From Flavobacterium inviolabile (GTDB lineage: Bacteria; Bacteroidota; Bacteroidia; Flavobacteriales; Flavobacteriaceae), in the NCBI RefSeq assembly GCF_013389455.1, contig NZ_CP058278.1:1178001-1242000 (forward strand): a stretch of 64,000 nucleotides of DNA, written 5' to 3'. Under the pieces are notes generated by a model. That model was not told the DNA's origin and searched no databases. It saw only the letters and a list, made by a program, of their open reading frames with translations. Of this stretch, positions 8,103-17,057 are shown one piece after another. Numbering within the stretch: position 1 is the stretch's first letter; the number at the start of each line of letters is the position of its first letter. The position numbers and the translations under genes were made by a program.

Positions 8103-8927
8103 TTATATTTTGAAAGTTACTACCGGGCGTTTCGCGTGGTTTACCAGGTCTTCACTGATACTTCCGTTAAAGAAGTGGGAAATTCCTTTTCTTCCGTGTG
8201 TGCTGATTCCGATTAAGTCGGCATCAATGTTTTTGGCGAAGTGTAAAACACCTTTTTCAACGTTTACATCATTATAAATGTGTGTGCTGTAGTTGTTAAT
8301 GCTGAAAGGAGTGATGAAATCAGCCATCATTTTTTCGGCAACAGCTGTAGATTTAAAGTTGTTTGGCGTGTTGACCATCAGTAGATGTATTTTAGCATTG
8401 AACTGATTGGCAAACTCCACTACTTTTTCGAACGGTTTTTTAACCTCGTCTGTAAAGTCGGAAGCGAAAACAAATTTGTCTACATTAAAATTGTCAGATT
8501 CTTTTTTGATTACCAGTACCGGAACTTCTGAATGACGTACCACTTTTTCGGTATTGGAACCAATGAACATTTCTTTGAAACCGCTGGCGCCATGAGAACC
8601 CATAACGATTAAGTCGATTTCGTTTTTATTGCTGATGTCCAGAACACCGTCAAAAGCTCTTTCCAGTTTGGTGATCTGTGTTACATTTATTCCGGATAAA
8701 ATGGAAGAATTTGCGATTTCGTCTAGTCTTTCTTCTGCTTTCTTTTTGAAGAACATGATTTCAGGGATTTCGTGGCCGCTGCCAATAGCATCGCTTCCTT
8801 CATGTGGTAGTTCAAGCATGTGAAGTAAAACAATTTCTCCGTCGTTTTTTCTTGCAATTTGAGCGGCAACTTTTAGGGCGTATTCTGCATGATCGGAAAA
8901 ATCAGTTGGTACTAAAATCTTTTTCAT
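8103..8927 (-). CDS. Universal stress protein with two UspA domains
   Basis: This 274-residue cytoplasmic protein has two fused UspA domains, at about 1-145 and 148-274. The first has the ATP-binding pattern G-x2-G-x9-G-S/T (GSHGASGFKEMFIGSN); the second has a similar STHGRKG...NGS. Both start with the DFSD/DFTD motif that opens UspA folds (VPTDFSDHAEYAL and FASDFTDEVKKP). Such tandem Usp proteins bind nucleotide and are induced in stress or stationary phase. It is monocistronic and convergent with the tRNA-Gln genes. No convincing consensus promoter is visible upstream. Confidence 0.9.
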   Translation of the reverse strand: MKKILVPTDFSDHAEYALKVAAQIARKNDGEIVLLHMLELPHEGSDAIGSGHEIPEIMFFKKKAEERLDEIANSSILSGINVTQITKLERAFDGVLDISNKNEIDLIVMGSHGASGFKEMFIGSNTEKVVRHSEVPVLVIKKESDNFNVDKFVFASDFTDEVKKPFEKVVEFANQFNAKIHLLMVNTPNNFKSTAVAEKMMADFITPFSINNYSTHIYNDVNVEKGVLHFAKNIDADLIGISTHGRKGISHFFNGSISEDLVNHAKRPVVTFKI

Positions 8928-9038
8928 AATAAATAATTTGTAGTGATTTGCTGTGGTTTATTTGTTAAAATCTGTTTTATAAAGGTAGGAATTTAAATTA
9001 CAATACACAATTGATTTTCAATATTTAAAAAATAACAC

Positions 9039-9046
9039 TATATTTG
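9039..9046 (+). promoter_or_regulatory. -7 box of the rimP-nusA-infB operon
   Basis: TATATTTG matches TAnnTTTG and lies 63 nt upstream of the rimP ATG. A TTG at 9011-9013 is farther upstream than usual (25-nt spacer). The transcript would carry the leader hairpin at 9076-9096. Confidence 0.55.
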
Positions 9047-9075
9047 CGCCGTTATTTATTAATGAACTAAATAAT

Positions 9076-9101
9076 GAGGGGGCAATAAGTCCCCTCTTTT
9101 T
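9076..9101 (+). promoter_or_regulatory. Terminator-like leader hairpin (possible attenuator) before rimP
   Basis: GAGGGG (9076-9081) pairs with CCCCTC (9091-9096) across a 9-nt loop and is followed at once by TTTTTAT, the form of an intrinsic terminator. It lies between the operon's -7 box and the rimP ATG at 9110. Because the operon encodes NusA, a termination factor, feedback attenuation is an attractive inference. It could also be a terminator that is simply read through, or mask the rimP ribosome-binding region. Confidence 0.6.
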
Positions 9102-9109
9102 ATACTAAT

Positions 9110-9574
9110 ATGGCATTTAAAGAAAAAGTTAGCGCGTTGCTGAATGAGGGGTTGTCGCAGAAACCGTCTCTTTTTTTAATTGATTTGGCAATAACCGATT
9201 CTTATAAAATTATTGTAACTTTAGACGGTGATAACGGTGTTAGTCTTCAGGACTGTATTGATATTAGCCGTGCTATAGAGCATAATTTGGATCGCGAAGA
9301 ACAGGATTTTTCATTGGAAGTAGCTTCTGCGGGAGCAACCAGTCCGTTGAAATTGCCAAGACAGTTCAGAAAGAATATCGGCAGAACGCTGAAAGTAACT
9401 ACGGCTACCGAGAAAATCGAAGCCGCATTGACAGCAGCAACAGATGCGTTTATTGTTTTGGAATGGACAGCAAGAGAGCCAAAACAAATCGGGAAAGGTA
9501 AAGAAACAGTTCACAAAAAGGTAGAAATTCCTTATTCAGATATCAAGGAAGCAATTGTTATAATAACATTTTAA
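9110..9574 (+). CDS. rimP: Ribosome maturation factor RimP
   Basis: This 154-residue protein helps mature the 30S ribosomal subunit. It has the RimP pattern: an N-terminal alpha/beta domain with the [19 protein letters not shown] segment (usually DxxxGVxxxDCxxxSR), then SLEVASAGA (usually LEVSSPG) and a small C-terminal barrel. It is the first gene of the conserved rimP-nusA-infB operon, 13 nt ahead of nusA. The ATG follows the leader hairpin closely. Confidence 0.93.
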   Translation: MAFKEKVSALLNEGLSQKPSLFLIDLAITDSYKIIVTLDGDNGVSLQDCIDISRAIEHNLDREEQDFSLEVASAGATSPLKLPRQFRKNIGRTLKVTTATEKIEAALTAATDAFIVLEWTAREPKQIGKGKETVHKKVEIPYSDIKEAIVIITF

Positions 9575-9587
9575 ATAAAGAGTTTGC

Positions 9588-10832
9588 ATGGAAAATATTG
9601 CATTAATCGAATCGTTTTCAGAGTTTAAAGACGATAAACTAATCGACAGAGTTACCTTAATGGCAATTTTAGAAGATGTGTTTAGAAATGCATTGAAAAA
9701 GAAATATGGTTCAGATGATAACTTCGATATTATTATAAATCCGGATAAAGGAGATATGGAAATATGGAGAAATCGTATTGTAGTTGCTGATGGAGAGGTG
9801 GAAGATTCAAATTCTGAAATTTCGTTATCGGAAGCGCGAAAAATTGAGCCTGATTTTGAGGTGGGAGAGGAAGTTTCTGAAGAAGTGAAATTAATTCAAT
9901 TAGGAAGAAGAGCTATTTTAGCATTGCGTCAAAATCTGATTTCTAAAATTCATGAGCACGATAATACAAATCTTTACAAGCAATTTAAAGATTTAATCGG
10001 AGATATTTATACAGCAGAAGTACATCACGTGCGTCCAAAAGCAGTTATTTTGGTGGACGATGAAGGAAATGAAATTGTATTGCCAAAAGAAAAACAAATC
10101 CCTTCCGATTTCTTCCGTAAAGGAGATAACGTTAGAGGAATTATTGAGAATGTGGAGTTGAAAGGGAACAAGCCGCAAATCATTATGTCCAGAACTTCAG
10201 AGAAATTCCTGGAAAAATTATTTGAGCAGGAAATTCCGGAAGTTTTTGACGGTTTGATCACGGTTAAAAAAGTTGTGAGAATCCCGGGTGAAAAAGCGAA
10301 AGTTGCCGTAGATTCGTATGATGACAGAATTGATCCGGTTGGTGCCTGTGTGGGGATGAAAGGTTCCCGTATTCACGGTATCGTTCGTGAGCTTGGAAAT
10401 GAAAATATTGATGTTATCAACTATACAACCAATACACAATTGTATATAACCAGAGCGCTTAGCCCGGCTAAAGTTTCTTCGGTTAAAATTGATGAAGAAG
10501 GTAAATCTGCAGAAGTGTTCTTGAAACTGGAAGAAGTTTCAAAAGCTATCGGACGTGGAGGACATAATATAAAACTGGCAGGATTACTAACAGGATATGA
10601 GCTGGATGTAATTCGTGAAGGTAATATTGCAGAGGAAGAGGACGATGTTGAATTAACAGAATTCTCAGATGAAATTGAAGGATGGGTAATCGAGGAGTTT
10701 GCTAAAATTGGATTGGATACTGCGAGAAGCATATTGAATCAGGATGTTGCCGATTTAGTGAGAAGAACTGACCTTGAAGAGGAAACAATTTTAGAAGTTA
10801 TCAGAATTCTGAGAGAAGAGTTCGAAGAATAA
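9588..10832 (+). CDS. nusA: Transcription termination/antitermination factor NusA
   Basis: This 414-residue RNA polymerase-binding factor has an N-terminal domain (about 1-125), an S1 RNA-binding domain (about 130-200), KH1 with DPVGACVGMKGSRI and KH2 with AIGRGGHNIKLA. It ends with a short acidic, helical tail (to ~414). It lacks the long pair of acidic repeats found in E. coli NusA, which is normal for Bacteroidota. It controls pausing and termination and may regulate its own operon through the leader hairpin upstream of rimP. It sits between rimP and infB. Confidence 0.95.
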   Translation: MENIALIESFSEFKDDKLIDRVTLMAILEDVFRNALKKKYGSDDNFDIIINPDKGDMEIWRNRIVVADGEVEDSNSEISLSEARKIEPDFEVGEEVSEEVKLIQLGRRAILALRQNLISKIHEHDNTNLYKQFKDLIGDIYTAEVHHVRPKAVILVDDEGNEIVLPKEKQIPSDFFRKGDNVRGIIENVELKGNKPQIIMSRTSEKFLEKLFEQEIPEVFDGLITVKKVVRIPGEKAKVAVDSYDDRIDPVGACVGMKGSRIHGIVRELGNENIDVINYTTNTQLYITRALSPAKVSSVKIDEEGKSAEVFLKLEEVSKAIGRGGHNIKLAGLLTGYELDVIREGNIAEEEDDVELTEFSDEIEGWVIEEFAKIGLDTARSILNQDVADLVRRTDLEEETILEVIRILREEFEE

Positions 10833-10894
10833 CCTAAGTATTACAACAAACAACAACAACACAACACGCATTACGATAATATTAAAAAGATTAT

Positions 10895-13792
10895 ATGTCT
10901 GAAGAAAGAGTAATAAGAATAAACAAGGTTTTAAGGGAATTAAACATTTCTCTGGATAGAGCTGTGGACTATTTGAAAGAAAAAGGGCATACCATTGAAT
11001 CAAGTCCGAATGCTAAAATTTCTAATGAGGAATATTCTATCTTGTGCGGTCAATTCTCTGCTGATAAGGGTAAAAAAGTAGCTTCTCTGGAGGTGAGTGA
11101 AGAGAAAAAGAAAGAAAAAGAGGCATTACGTGTAGAAAGAGAGCGCGAGATTGAAGAGAAACGCAAACAAGAGGAAGAGAAACAACGTCAAGAAATCATT
11201 AAAGCAAAAGCCACATTGTCTGGTCCGAAAGCTATTGGTAAAATTGACCTGAATCCTAAAAAAGCTGAAGTTGTTACTGAAAAACCATCTTCAGAAGTAG
11301 TAGAGGAGAAAGTCTCAGTACCGGAAACGAAGCCTGTTGTTGTGGAGGAGAAACCTGTTGTTGAAGAGAAACCTGTTGAAAAAATAGAGGAAGTGAAACC
11401 TAAGGAAGAAGAGAAGAAGGTTATTCGTGAAGAAAAAGTTGTTAAAATCACTCCTGTAGAGAAACCTCAGGTTGAAAAAGCAGCAACTGCAGAGCCTGTA
11501 GTGGAAGAAGAGAGAATCGAAACACAGTACCAGAAATTAAGCGGTACTACGTTTACAGGTCAAACCATTGACCTTTCTCAGTTCAATAAACCGAAAAAGA
11601 AGAAAGAAGACTTTAAGAAAGACGGAAACAAGCCGAATACTGGTAACAACCAGAATGCCGGACAAGGTCAGGGTCAGAATTCGAACAATTCGAATAATAA
11701 TAAGAACAAGAGAAAACGTATTCCGACCAAACCGGGAGCTCCGGGTACACCGGGCCAGGGTCAGGGCGGTAATAACAACCAGGGTGGTAACAATGCTAAC
11801 AGACCGGGAGGACCAGGTAAATTTACGGCGAACAAGCCGTCATTCCAGAAAGGAAACCGTCCTGCTATCGTAGCAAAAGTTGAGCCAACGGAAGAAGAAG
11901 TTAAAAACCAGATCAAGGAGACTTTAGAAAGACTTCAGGGTAAAGGAAATAAATCGAAAGCGGCGAAGTACAGAAGAGACAAGAGAGATTCTCACCGTCA
12001 GAAATCGGATGACGAGCAAAGAGCTATCGAAGAAGGAAGCAAAGTACTGAAAGTAACAGAATTCGTTACGGTTGGTGAAATTGCAACCATGATGGATGTG
12101 CCAATTACCAAAGTTATCGGAACGTGTATGTCTTTGGGTATCATGGTAACCATGAACCAGAGATTGGATGCGGAAACGCTTTCTATCGTTGCAGACGAGT
12201 TTGGTTATGAGGTAGAATTCATTACCACGGATATTGAAGAAGCAATTGAAATTATTGAAGACAGACCGGAAGATCTGATCCACAGAGCGCCGATTGTTAC
12301 GGTAATGGGTCACGTGGATCACGGTAAAACATCCTTATTGGATTACATTCGTAAAGCAAATGTTATTGCGGGTGAGTCCGGAGGTATTACGCAGCACATC
12401 GGAGCGTATGGTGTTCGATTAGACAACGGTCAGAAAATTACGTTCCTGGATACACCGGGTCACGAGGCCTTTACGGCGATGCGTGCCCGTGGAGCTCAGG
12501 TAACGGATATTGTAATTATCGTGATTGCGGCGGATGATGATATCATGCCACAAACAAAAGAGGCTATCAGCCATGCTCAGGCAGCAGGGGTACCTTTGAT
12601 TTTTGCAATCAATAAAGTGGATAAACCAACGGCTAATCCTGAAAAAATTAAAGAAAAACTGGCAGGTATGAACTTGTTGGTTGAAGATTGGGGTGGAAAA
12701 TACCAATCCCATGATATTTCTGCAAAAACAGGATTAGGAGTTAAAGAACTATTAGAAAAAGTATTATTAGAAGCTGAAATCTTAGATTTAAAAGCAAACC
12801 CTAATAAACCGGCTGTAGGTACAGTAGTAGAAGCATTCCTTGATAAAGGACGCGGATACGTTTCGACAGTATTGGTTCAGGCAGGTACTTTAAGAATCGG
12901 AGATTACGTATTGGCCGGTAAGCATCATGGTAAAGTGAAAGCGATGCATGATGAAAGAGGTCATAACGTTAAAGAGGCAGGTCCTTCAACCCCGATTTCT
13001 ATTTTAGGTTTGGACGGAGCGCCGACAGCAGGTGATAAATTCAATGTTTTTGAAGACGAAAGAGAAGCGAAACAAATTGCTGCTAAGCGTACGCAATTAA
13101 TGCGTGAGCAGTCTGTTCGTACTCAGAAACACATTACCCTTGCAGAAATCGGAAGACGTATTGCTTTAGGTCAGTTCAAGGAATTGAACATTATCCTAAA
13201 AGGAGACGTGGATGGTTCGGTAGAAGCCTTATCGGATTCCTTCTCTAAATTGTCTACAGAAGAAATTCAAATCAGAATTATTCACAAAGGAGTTGGAGCG
13301 ATTACAGAATCGGACGTATTGTTAGCGTCTGCTTCCGATGCGATTATTATCGGATTTAACGTTCGTCCTTCCGGAAGTGCAAAACAATTGGCAGACAAGG
13401 AAGAAATCGATATCAGAAGCTACTCCATCATCTATGATGCAATTGATGATCTGAAAGATGCAATGGAAGGTATGTTGTCTCCGGAAATGAAAGAAGAAAT
13501 TACCGGAACAGCTGAAATTCGTGAAACATTCAAGATTTCGAAAGTGGGAACTATTGCAGGATGTATGGTTACCGATGGTAAGATCTTCAGAAACTCTAAA
13601 ATCCGCTTGATCCGTGAAGGCGTTGTAATTTACACTGGTGAATTGTCAACACTGAAACGTTTCAAAGACGATGTGAAAGAAGTTTCCAAAGGATACGATT
13701 GCGGTATGCAGATCAAAAACTACAATGATATCAGAGAATTGGATATTATTGAAGGATTCCAGCAAGTGGAAGTTAAAAAGAAACTGAAATAG
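10895..13792 (+). CDS. infB: Translation initiation factor IF-2
   Basis: This 965-residue GTPase brings fMet-tRNA to the 30S subunit. A short N-terminal IF2-N module is followed by a long low-complexity region: first Glu/Lys-rich (about 60-220), then Asn/Gly/Gln-rich (about 240-320). The GTPase core has G1 GHVDHGKT (472-479), G3 DTPGH (519-523) and G4 NKVD (573-576), with domains II-IV after it. The size is typical of Bacteroidota IF-2. The 62-nt gap after nusA contains no terminator. The operon ends at the 13853-13887 hairpin. Confidence 0.96.
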   Translation: MSEERVIRINKVLRELNISLDRAVDYLKEKGHTIESSPNAKISNEEYSILCGQFSADKGKKVASLEVSEEKKKEKEALRVEREREIEEKRKQEEEKQRQEIIKAKATLSGPKAIGKIDLNPKKAEVVTEKPSSEVVEEKVSVPETKPVVVEEKPVVEEKPVEKIEEVKPKEEEKKVIREEKVVKITPVEKPQVEKAATAEPVVEEERIETQYQKLSGTTFTGQTIDLSQFNKPKKKKEDFKKDGNKPNTGNNQNAGQGQGQNSNNSNNNKNKRKRIPTKPGAPGTPGQGQGGNNNQGGNNANRPGGPGKFTANKPSFQKGNRPAIVAKVEPTEEEVKNQIKETLERLQGKGNKSKAAKYRRDKRDSHRQKSDDEQRAIEEGSKVLKVTEFVTVGEIATMMDVPITKVIGTCMSLGIMVTMNQRLDAETLSIVADEFGYEVEFITTDIEEAIEIIEDRPEDLIHRAPIVTVMGHVDHGKTSLLDYIRKANVIAGESGGITQHIGAYGVRLDNGQKITFLDTPGHEAFTAMRARGAQVTDIVIIVIAADDDIMPQTKEAISHAQAAGVPLIFAINKVDKPTANPEKIKEKLAGMNLLVEDWGGKYQSHDISAKTGLGVKELLEKVLLEAEILDLKANPNKPAVGTVVEAFLDKGRGYVSTVLVQAGTLRIGDYVLAGKHHGKVKAMHDERGHNVKEAGPSTPISILGLDGAPTAGDKFNVFEDEREAKQIAAKRTQLMREQSVRTQKHITLAEIGRRIALGQFKELNIILKGDVDGSVEALSDSFSKLSTEEIQIRIIHKGVGAITESDVLLASASDAIIIGFNVRPSGSAKQLADKEEIDIRSYSIIYDAIDDLKDAMEGMLSPEMKEEITGTAEIRETFKISKVGTIAGCMVTDGKIFRNSKIRLIREGVVIYTGELSTLKRFKDDVKEVSKGYDCGMQIKNYNDIRELDIIEGFQQVEVKKKLK

Positions 13793-13852
13793 TTGATTTT
13801 ATAATAACGAGTTCTAAAATAGGCTGACTATTTTTGATTCTATAAATTTGAT

Positions 13853-13887
13853 AAAAGTTCAAACATTTTTAAAATGTTTGAACTTTT
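13853..13887 (+). terminator. Terminator of rimP-nusA-infB
   Basis: A perfect 17-bp inverted repeat (AAAAGTTCAAACATTTT and its complement) with a minimal loop is followed by TTCTTTTT, 60 nt past the infB stop. It marks the end of the core operon and the border of the accessory island. Confidence 0.85.
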
Positions 13888-13918
13888 TCTTTTTAAAGGA
13901 TATTCGTTGTATTCTGTG

Positions 13919-14105
13919 CTGCTGATGCATTTGGTTTGGTGTAAGCATCAAACAACTCATGTGCGGCCTTAGTGGTTGTAAATCTCAATACTCTCCCGGG
14001 CGGGCTCTCCTGCTTGTTTGATGGCTTCACATTTATCCTATGGTCAGAACGCATCTTTCAATATTCCATTTTGACCCTTTCTGCTATAGCATTTTTATAT
14101 GGGTT
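13919..14105 (-). pseudogene. Decayed IS3-type transposase OrfB, C-terminal end
   Basis: On the reverse strand three short frames line up as the end of an IS3/IS150-group OrfB integrase. They are NPYKNAIAERV (14105-14073), then EAIKQA...ESIEIYNH in another frame (about 14034-13972), then RPHMSCLMLTPNQMHQQ (13969-13919). The usual family ending is NxxxNAIAERVNG...YNxxRPHxSLxxLTPxxxH. At least two frameshifts and a stop separate the parts, and the catalytic DDE core is absent. It occupies most of the gap between infB and the next gene (13793-14337), whose remaining bases hold only the infB terminator and AT-rich leader. This is inference from residue patterns only. Confidence 0.7.
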
Positions 14106-14337
14106 TGTGTTTTTATTCTTTTTTTGAAGAAATTTTAAGTAAAGTAAGTTTATGGATATCCACAAAACATACTCAAATTGTTTTTGAGGCATAATAATAC
14201 TTATGCTATTTCCTATGCCATATAAGTGTAAATATGGGTGTTTTATACGCACTTATACTCAATTTTTGTTTTTTGTGGATTTCTGTAATTGTCATTACGA
14301 TAAAATCGCAAGATTTGCAGTAATAAAATGTGGCAAT

Positions 14338-15846
14338 ATGAAGAATAGTAAATTACGCGCCTGCTTTCCTGTTTTAATTTTTATGCTGTTTGCTCTTTTT
14401 GGTTGTGAGCTGAACGAGGAAGTAATCCGTAGGGAAAACGATACGAATAAAATCAATATCAGGGAGGCATCACTTGAAAAACTGCTTCGTGAAAACAAAT
14501 TTGTAAATGCCTATAATGCAGTTTATGCGAACAGAGAGAAATCCCGTACGGTAATGGAAGGGCAGTATAATTTTACAATTGTACCACACGGTGCGAAAGT
14601 CATTGAAGATGGCAGTAAAACTTCTTATACGTTTAAGATTACAAGAGAAATCTCTAACCCGGACTATTTTGAAAACCTTGTAATTAACGTAGACAGTTTA
14701 GGACAACCAAGTGCCTATATCCTAAAGTACACACCAAGTGAACCATTATCTCTGAGCGCTCACGGTTCATTTGCATTCAAAGGGCAGGTAAAAATTACGC
14801 CGATTGTTTATAATGCTTCGGAAATGGATAAAACCACCATTTGTGTAACCGCACAAATATTGATGTGCGACCAGGCGTGGAGTCCGGACAACACCGGTGT
14901 ACACGTTGCTACCAATGAATGTAATGACCAGAACCATTTATTTTACTCTCCGGTTACGACTTGTTATACTACTAATGGCGATATTGGCGGCGGCGGCGAT
15001 GGTGATCCGGGGGTAACTGTTCCTATTGGTGACGATGGCGGCGGCAGTGGCGGCGGTGGCGGAGACGGTGATCCTTCAACAGGAGGGGGACTTACACCTC
15101 CTAATCATTGCCCGCGATGTCCTGTTTTTGTGACCACGCCAGTTGAGGAATGGGTAGAGCCGCCTTTGCATTGTGACAAATTAAAAGGGCTTTTAAAAAG
15201 TGCAGCCGTTAAAAATGCTATTCGTGCCCTGAATAGTGAACAGGTTTTTGGCGGCACTAAAGAAAAAGGCTATAACCTGGCGCTAAACCCGCAAAATAAA
15301 CTAATAGCAACCGAAGTGCCTTATCAGAGTACAGGAGAGAGTTCTGTTCGGTATTCTCAGTCTGCCATGCTTTTTGGAGGGATACATTGTCATCTCCGTA
15401 GCCATGCTCCCATGTTTTCTCATGACGATGTTGCTATACTAAGTGGTTTTTATACCCGTCATAATTTTATAGGGAATAATGGAGTTGCAGATCCAACGAT
15501 TCCAGTACATATTGTAGTAACTAATCAAGGAATTTATGCTATCAGTGCAGATGATCATGTTAGTATACAAAAGTTATTAGATATTTATTCGAATAAAGAT
15601 TCAAGAAAGAAATTTATTAACGATATTGGAAAAAGATATGATAAATTAGCTGATGAAAATACATTATTACCTATAGGTTATTTACAGAATTATCAGAAAA
15701 CTTTTTTAGAATTTTTAAAAGAAAATGATTTGAATATATCATTATATAATGCCAATGATGATTTAACTGGTTGGACTAAATTATCTCTTAATAATGATTC
15801 GAATACCAACACCAACGAACCTATAATAAAGACTAACTGTAATTAA
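14338..15846 (+). CDS. Lipoprotein with JAMM/MPN-like HxH...SxxD domain
   Basis: This 502-residue protein starts with a lipoprotein signal ending in a lipobox (ALFGC), so it should be lipid-anchored. A longer frame opens at 14203, but the signal peptide fixes the start at 14338. Residues ~25-215 form a beta-rich domain. A Gly/Asp-rich linker follows at about 215-260, then a short Cys/Pro segment (HCPRCPVF). The C-terminal ~220 residues contain H350-C-H352 ... S361-H-D-D364, close to the zinc-binding HxHx7SxxD of JAMM/MPN peptidases but with eight spacer residues, and TGE upstream as a possible glutamate. Peptidase activity is not shown. It precedes the small-lipoprotein array by 6 nt and is probably co-transcribed with it. 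Confidence 0.75.
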   Translation: MKNSKLRACFPVLIFMLFALFGCELNEEVIRRENDTNKINIREASLEKLLRENKFVNAYNAVYANREKSRTVMEGQYNFTIVPHGAKVIEDGSKTSYTFKITREISNPDYFENLVINVDSLGQPSAYILKYTPSEPLSLSAHGSFAFKGQVKITPIVYNASEMDKTTICVTAQILMCDQAWSPDNTGVHVATNECNDQNHLFYSPVTTCYTTNGDIGGGGDGDPGVTVPIGDDGGGSGGGGGDGDPSTGGGLTPPNHCPRCPVFVTTPVEEWVEPPLHCDKLKGLLKSAAVKNAIRALNSEQVFGGTKEKGYNLALNPQNKLIATEVPYQSTGESSVRYSQSAMLFGGIHCHLRSHAPMFSHDDVAILSGFYTRHNFIGNNGVADPTIPVHIVVTNQGIYAISADDHVSIQKLLDIYSNKDSRKKFINDIGKRYDKLADENTLLPIGYLQNYQKTFLEFLKENDLNISLYNANDDLTGWTKLSLNNDSNTNTNEPIIKTNCN

Positions 15847-15852
15847 ATTATC

Positions 15853-16467
15853 ATGAAAAATATATTTGTATTTACTGTTTATTTTTTTATTGCTATTTCA
15901 TGCAAGGCGCAAACCATCGTACCTCTTTCACAAGATCATAGTGATATGTATCATAAATCGAATACTTACACTAAAGATGTTGATAATGAATTTGATAAAT
16001 ATACAGGTACATGGAAGTTTCAACAAGGGAATACGACTTTAACTATTGTGTTTAAGAAAATTATTTTTGACTACTACCAAAAGAAAAATTATTACGAGGA
16101 CTTACTGATTGGAGAATATAAATATATAGAAAATGGAATAGAGAAAGTTAATACTTTAAGTATCCTTAGCAATCCTCCATCAACCACGGGAGGATATAAT
16201 ATATATGGGAATCGTATTGTCCATAGGGGAGTATATCCACAATGTCCTGAGTGCCTTTTAAATGAAAAACGAGTTATTCTTTTTATAAATGATTCTGAAC
16301 GAGAGTATTTGGATAATGCAATTGTATTACGCTATAAAAATGAAAATGGTGTTGAAAAGATAATTGCAAAAATCTTTAAAAACGGTACTTCATTTATGCC
16401 ACCTGATAACGCTCCTGATGAAATGCGGCTTCCATACGGTGAATATGTTTTGATAAAACAACCGTAA
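15853..16467 (+). CDS. Small lipoprotein of tandem family, copy 1 (DUF6705-like)
   Basis: This 204-residue protein begins with a lipoprotein signal (MKNIFVFTVYFFIAISCKAQ, lipobox AISC). Features shared by all copies are TKDVDNEFDKYTGTW, the strand GNTTLTIVFKK, YYEDLLIGEYKYI, CPEC (a C-x2-C pair) followed by NEKR, and the ending PYGEYVLIKQP. This resembles a Bacteroidota family I know as DUF6705; the match is from memory. The function is unknown. Its stop and the start of copy 2 overlap in TAATG, which suggests translational coupling. Copy 1 and copy 4 look most alike (both have DEMR-x-PYGEY). Confidence 0.75.
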   Translation: MKNIFVFTVYFFIAISCKAQTIVPLSQDHSDMYHKSNTYTKDVDNEFDKYTGTWKFQQGNTTLTIVFKKIIFDYYQKKNYYEDLLIGEYKYIENGIEKVNTLSILSNPPSTTGGYNIYGNRIVHRGVYPQCPECLLNEKRVILFINDSEREYLDNAIVLRYKNENGVEKIIAKIFKNGTSFMPPDNAPDEMRLPYGEYVLIKQP

Positions 16468-17057
16468 TGAAAAATATATTTATAATAACGATTTTATTAT
16501 TATCAATTTCCGGTTGTTCACAAACTTTACCTTTATATCTGGCACACAGCCAGGAATCTGGAAAATACTACAAAGATATAGATAATGACCTGAATAAATT
16601 TCAGGGAACGTGGAAGTACACTAATGGTTCAACTTCATTAACCATTGTACTGAGAAAAAAAACACAGGTGGTTAATCCTTTCCGCAACTTTACAACAGAT
16701 ATGCTCATTGGTGAGTATAGCTATATTCACAATGGTATTCAGCAGACCAATACCATAAGTTTAATGGAAGCAAATTCGGCGGACTATGGTAATAATAACA
16801 TCTACGGGACAACATTAGGTAAATGTGATGAATGTCCTGCAGGCGCAAAAAACTTGGTATTTCTATTTTTTAATGACCCGGTCGTAAGTTATTTAAACTC
16901 TCAAATGAGTGTAAAGTATTTTATCGAAAATGGTGTTGAAAAAATAAAAATCGGGCTAAAACCAGATACTTATGTTCATACAGGAGAATTACCAGCAATG
17001 CCGGCCGGATATGAGCCCGTACCTATTGATAAATACACTTTGATAAAACAGCCATAG
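16467..17057 (+). CDS. Small lipoprotein of tandem family, copy 2
   Basis: This 196-residue paralogue has lipobox SISGC, then YYKDIDNDLNKFQGTWKY, GSTSLTIVLRKK, DMLIGEYSYI, the C-x2-C pair CDEC and the ending PIDKYTLIKQP. It differs from the other copies by AGAKNLVF where they have NEKR/NERR. It starts at the A of TAATG shared with the stop of copy 1. Downstream the array is interrupted by 358 bp that hold a decayed transposase piece. Unknown function; probably at the cell surface or the inner face of the outer membrane. Confidence 0.75.
   Translation: MKNIFIITILLLSISGCSQTLPLYLAHSQESGKYYKDIDNDLNKFQGTWKYTNGSTSLTIVLRKKTQVVNPFRNFTTDMLIGEYSYIHNGIQQTNTISLMEANSADYGNNNIYGTTLGKCDECPAGAKNLVFLFFNDPVVSYLNSQMSVKYFIENGVEKIKIGLKPDTYVHTGELPAMPAGYEPVPIDKYTLIKQP

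Noticed and set aside
11568..11873. Arg/Thr-rich open frame inside infB
   Set aside because: It is a shadow frame in the low-complexity Asn/Gly/Lys part of infB.
14203..14337. 45-codon N-terminal extension of the island lipoprotein
   Set aside because: The extension precedes an ordinary lipoprotein signal with lipobox, so the start at 14338 is correct.
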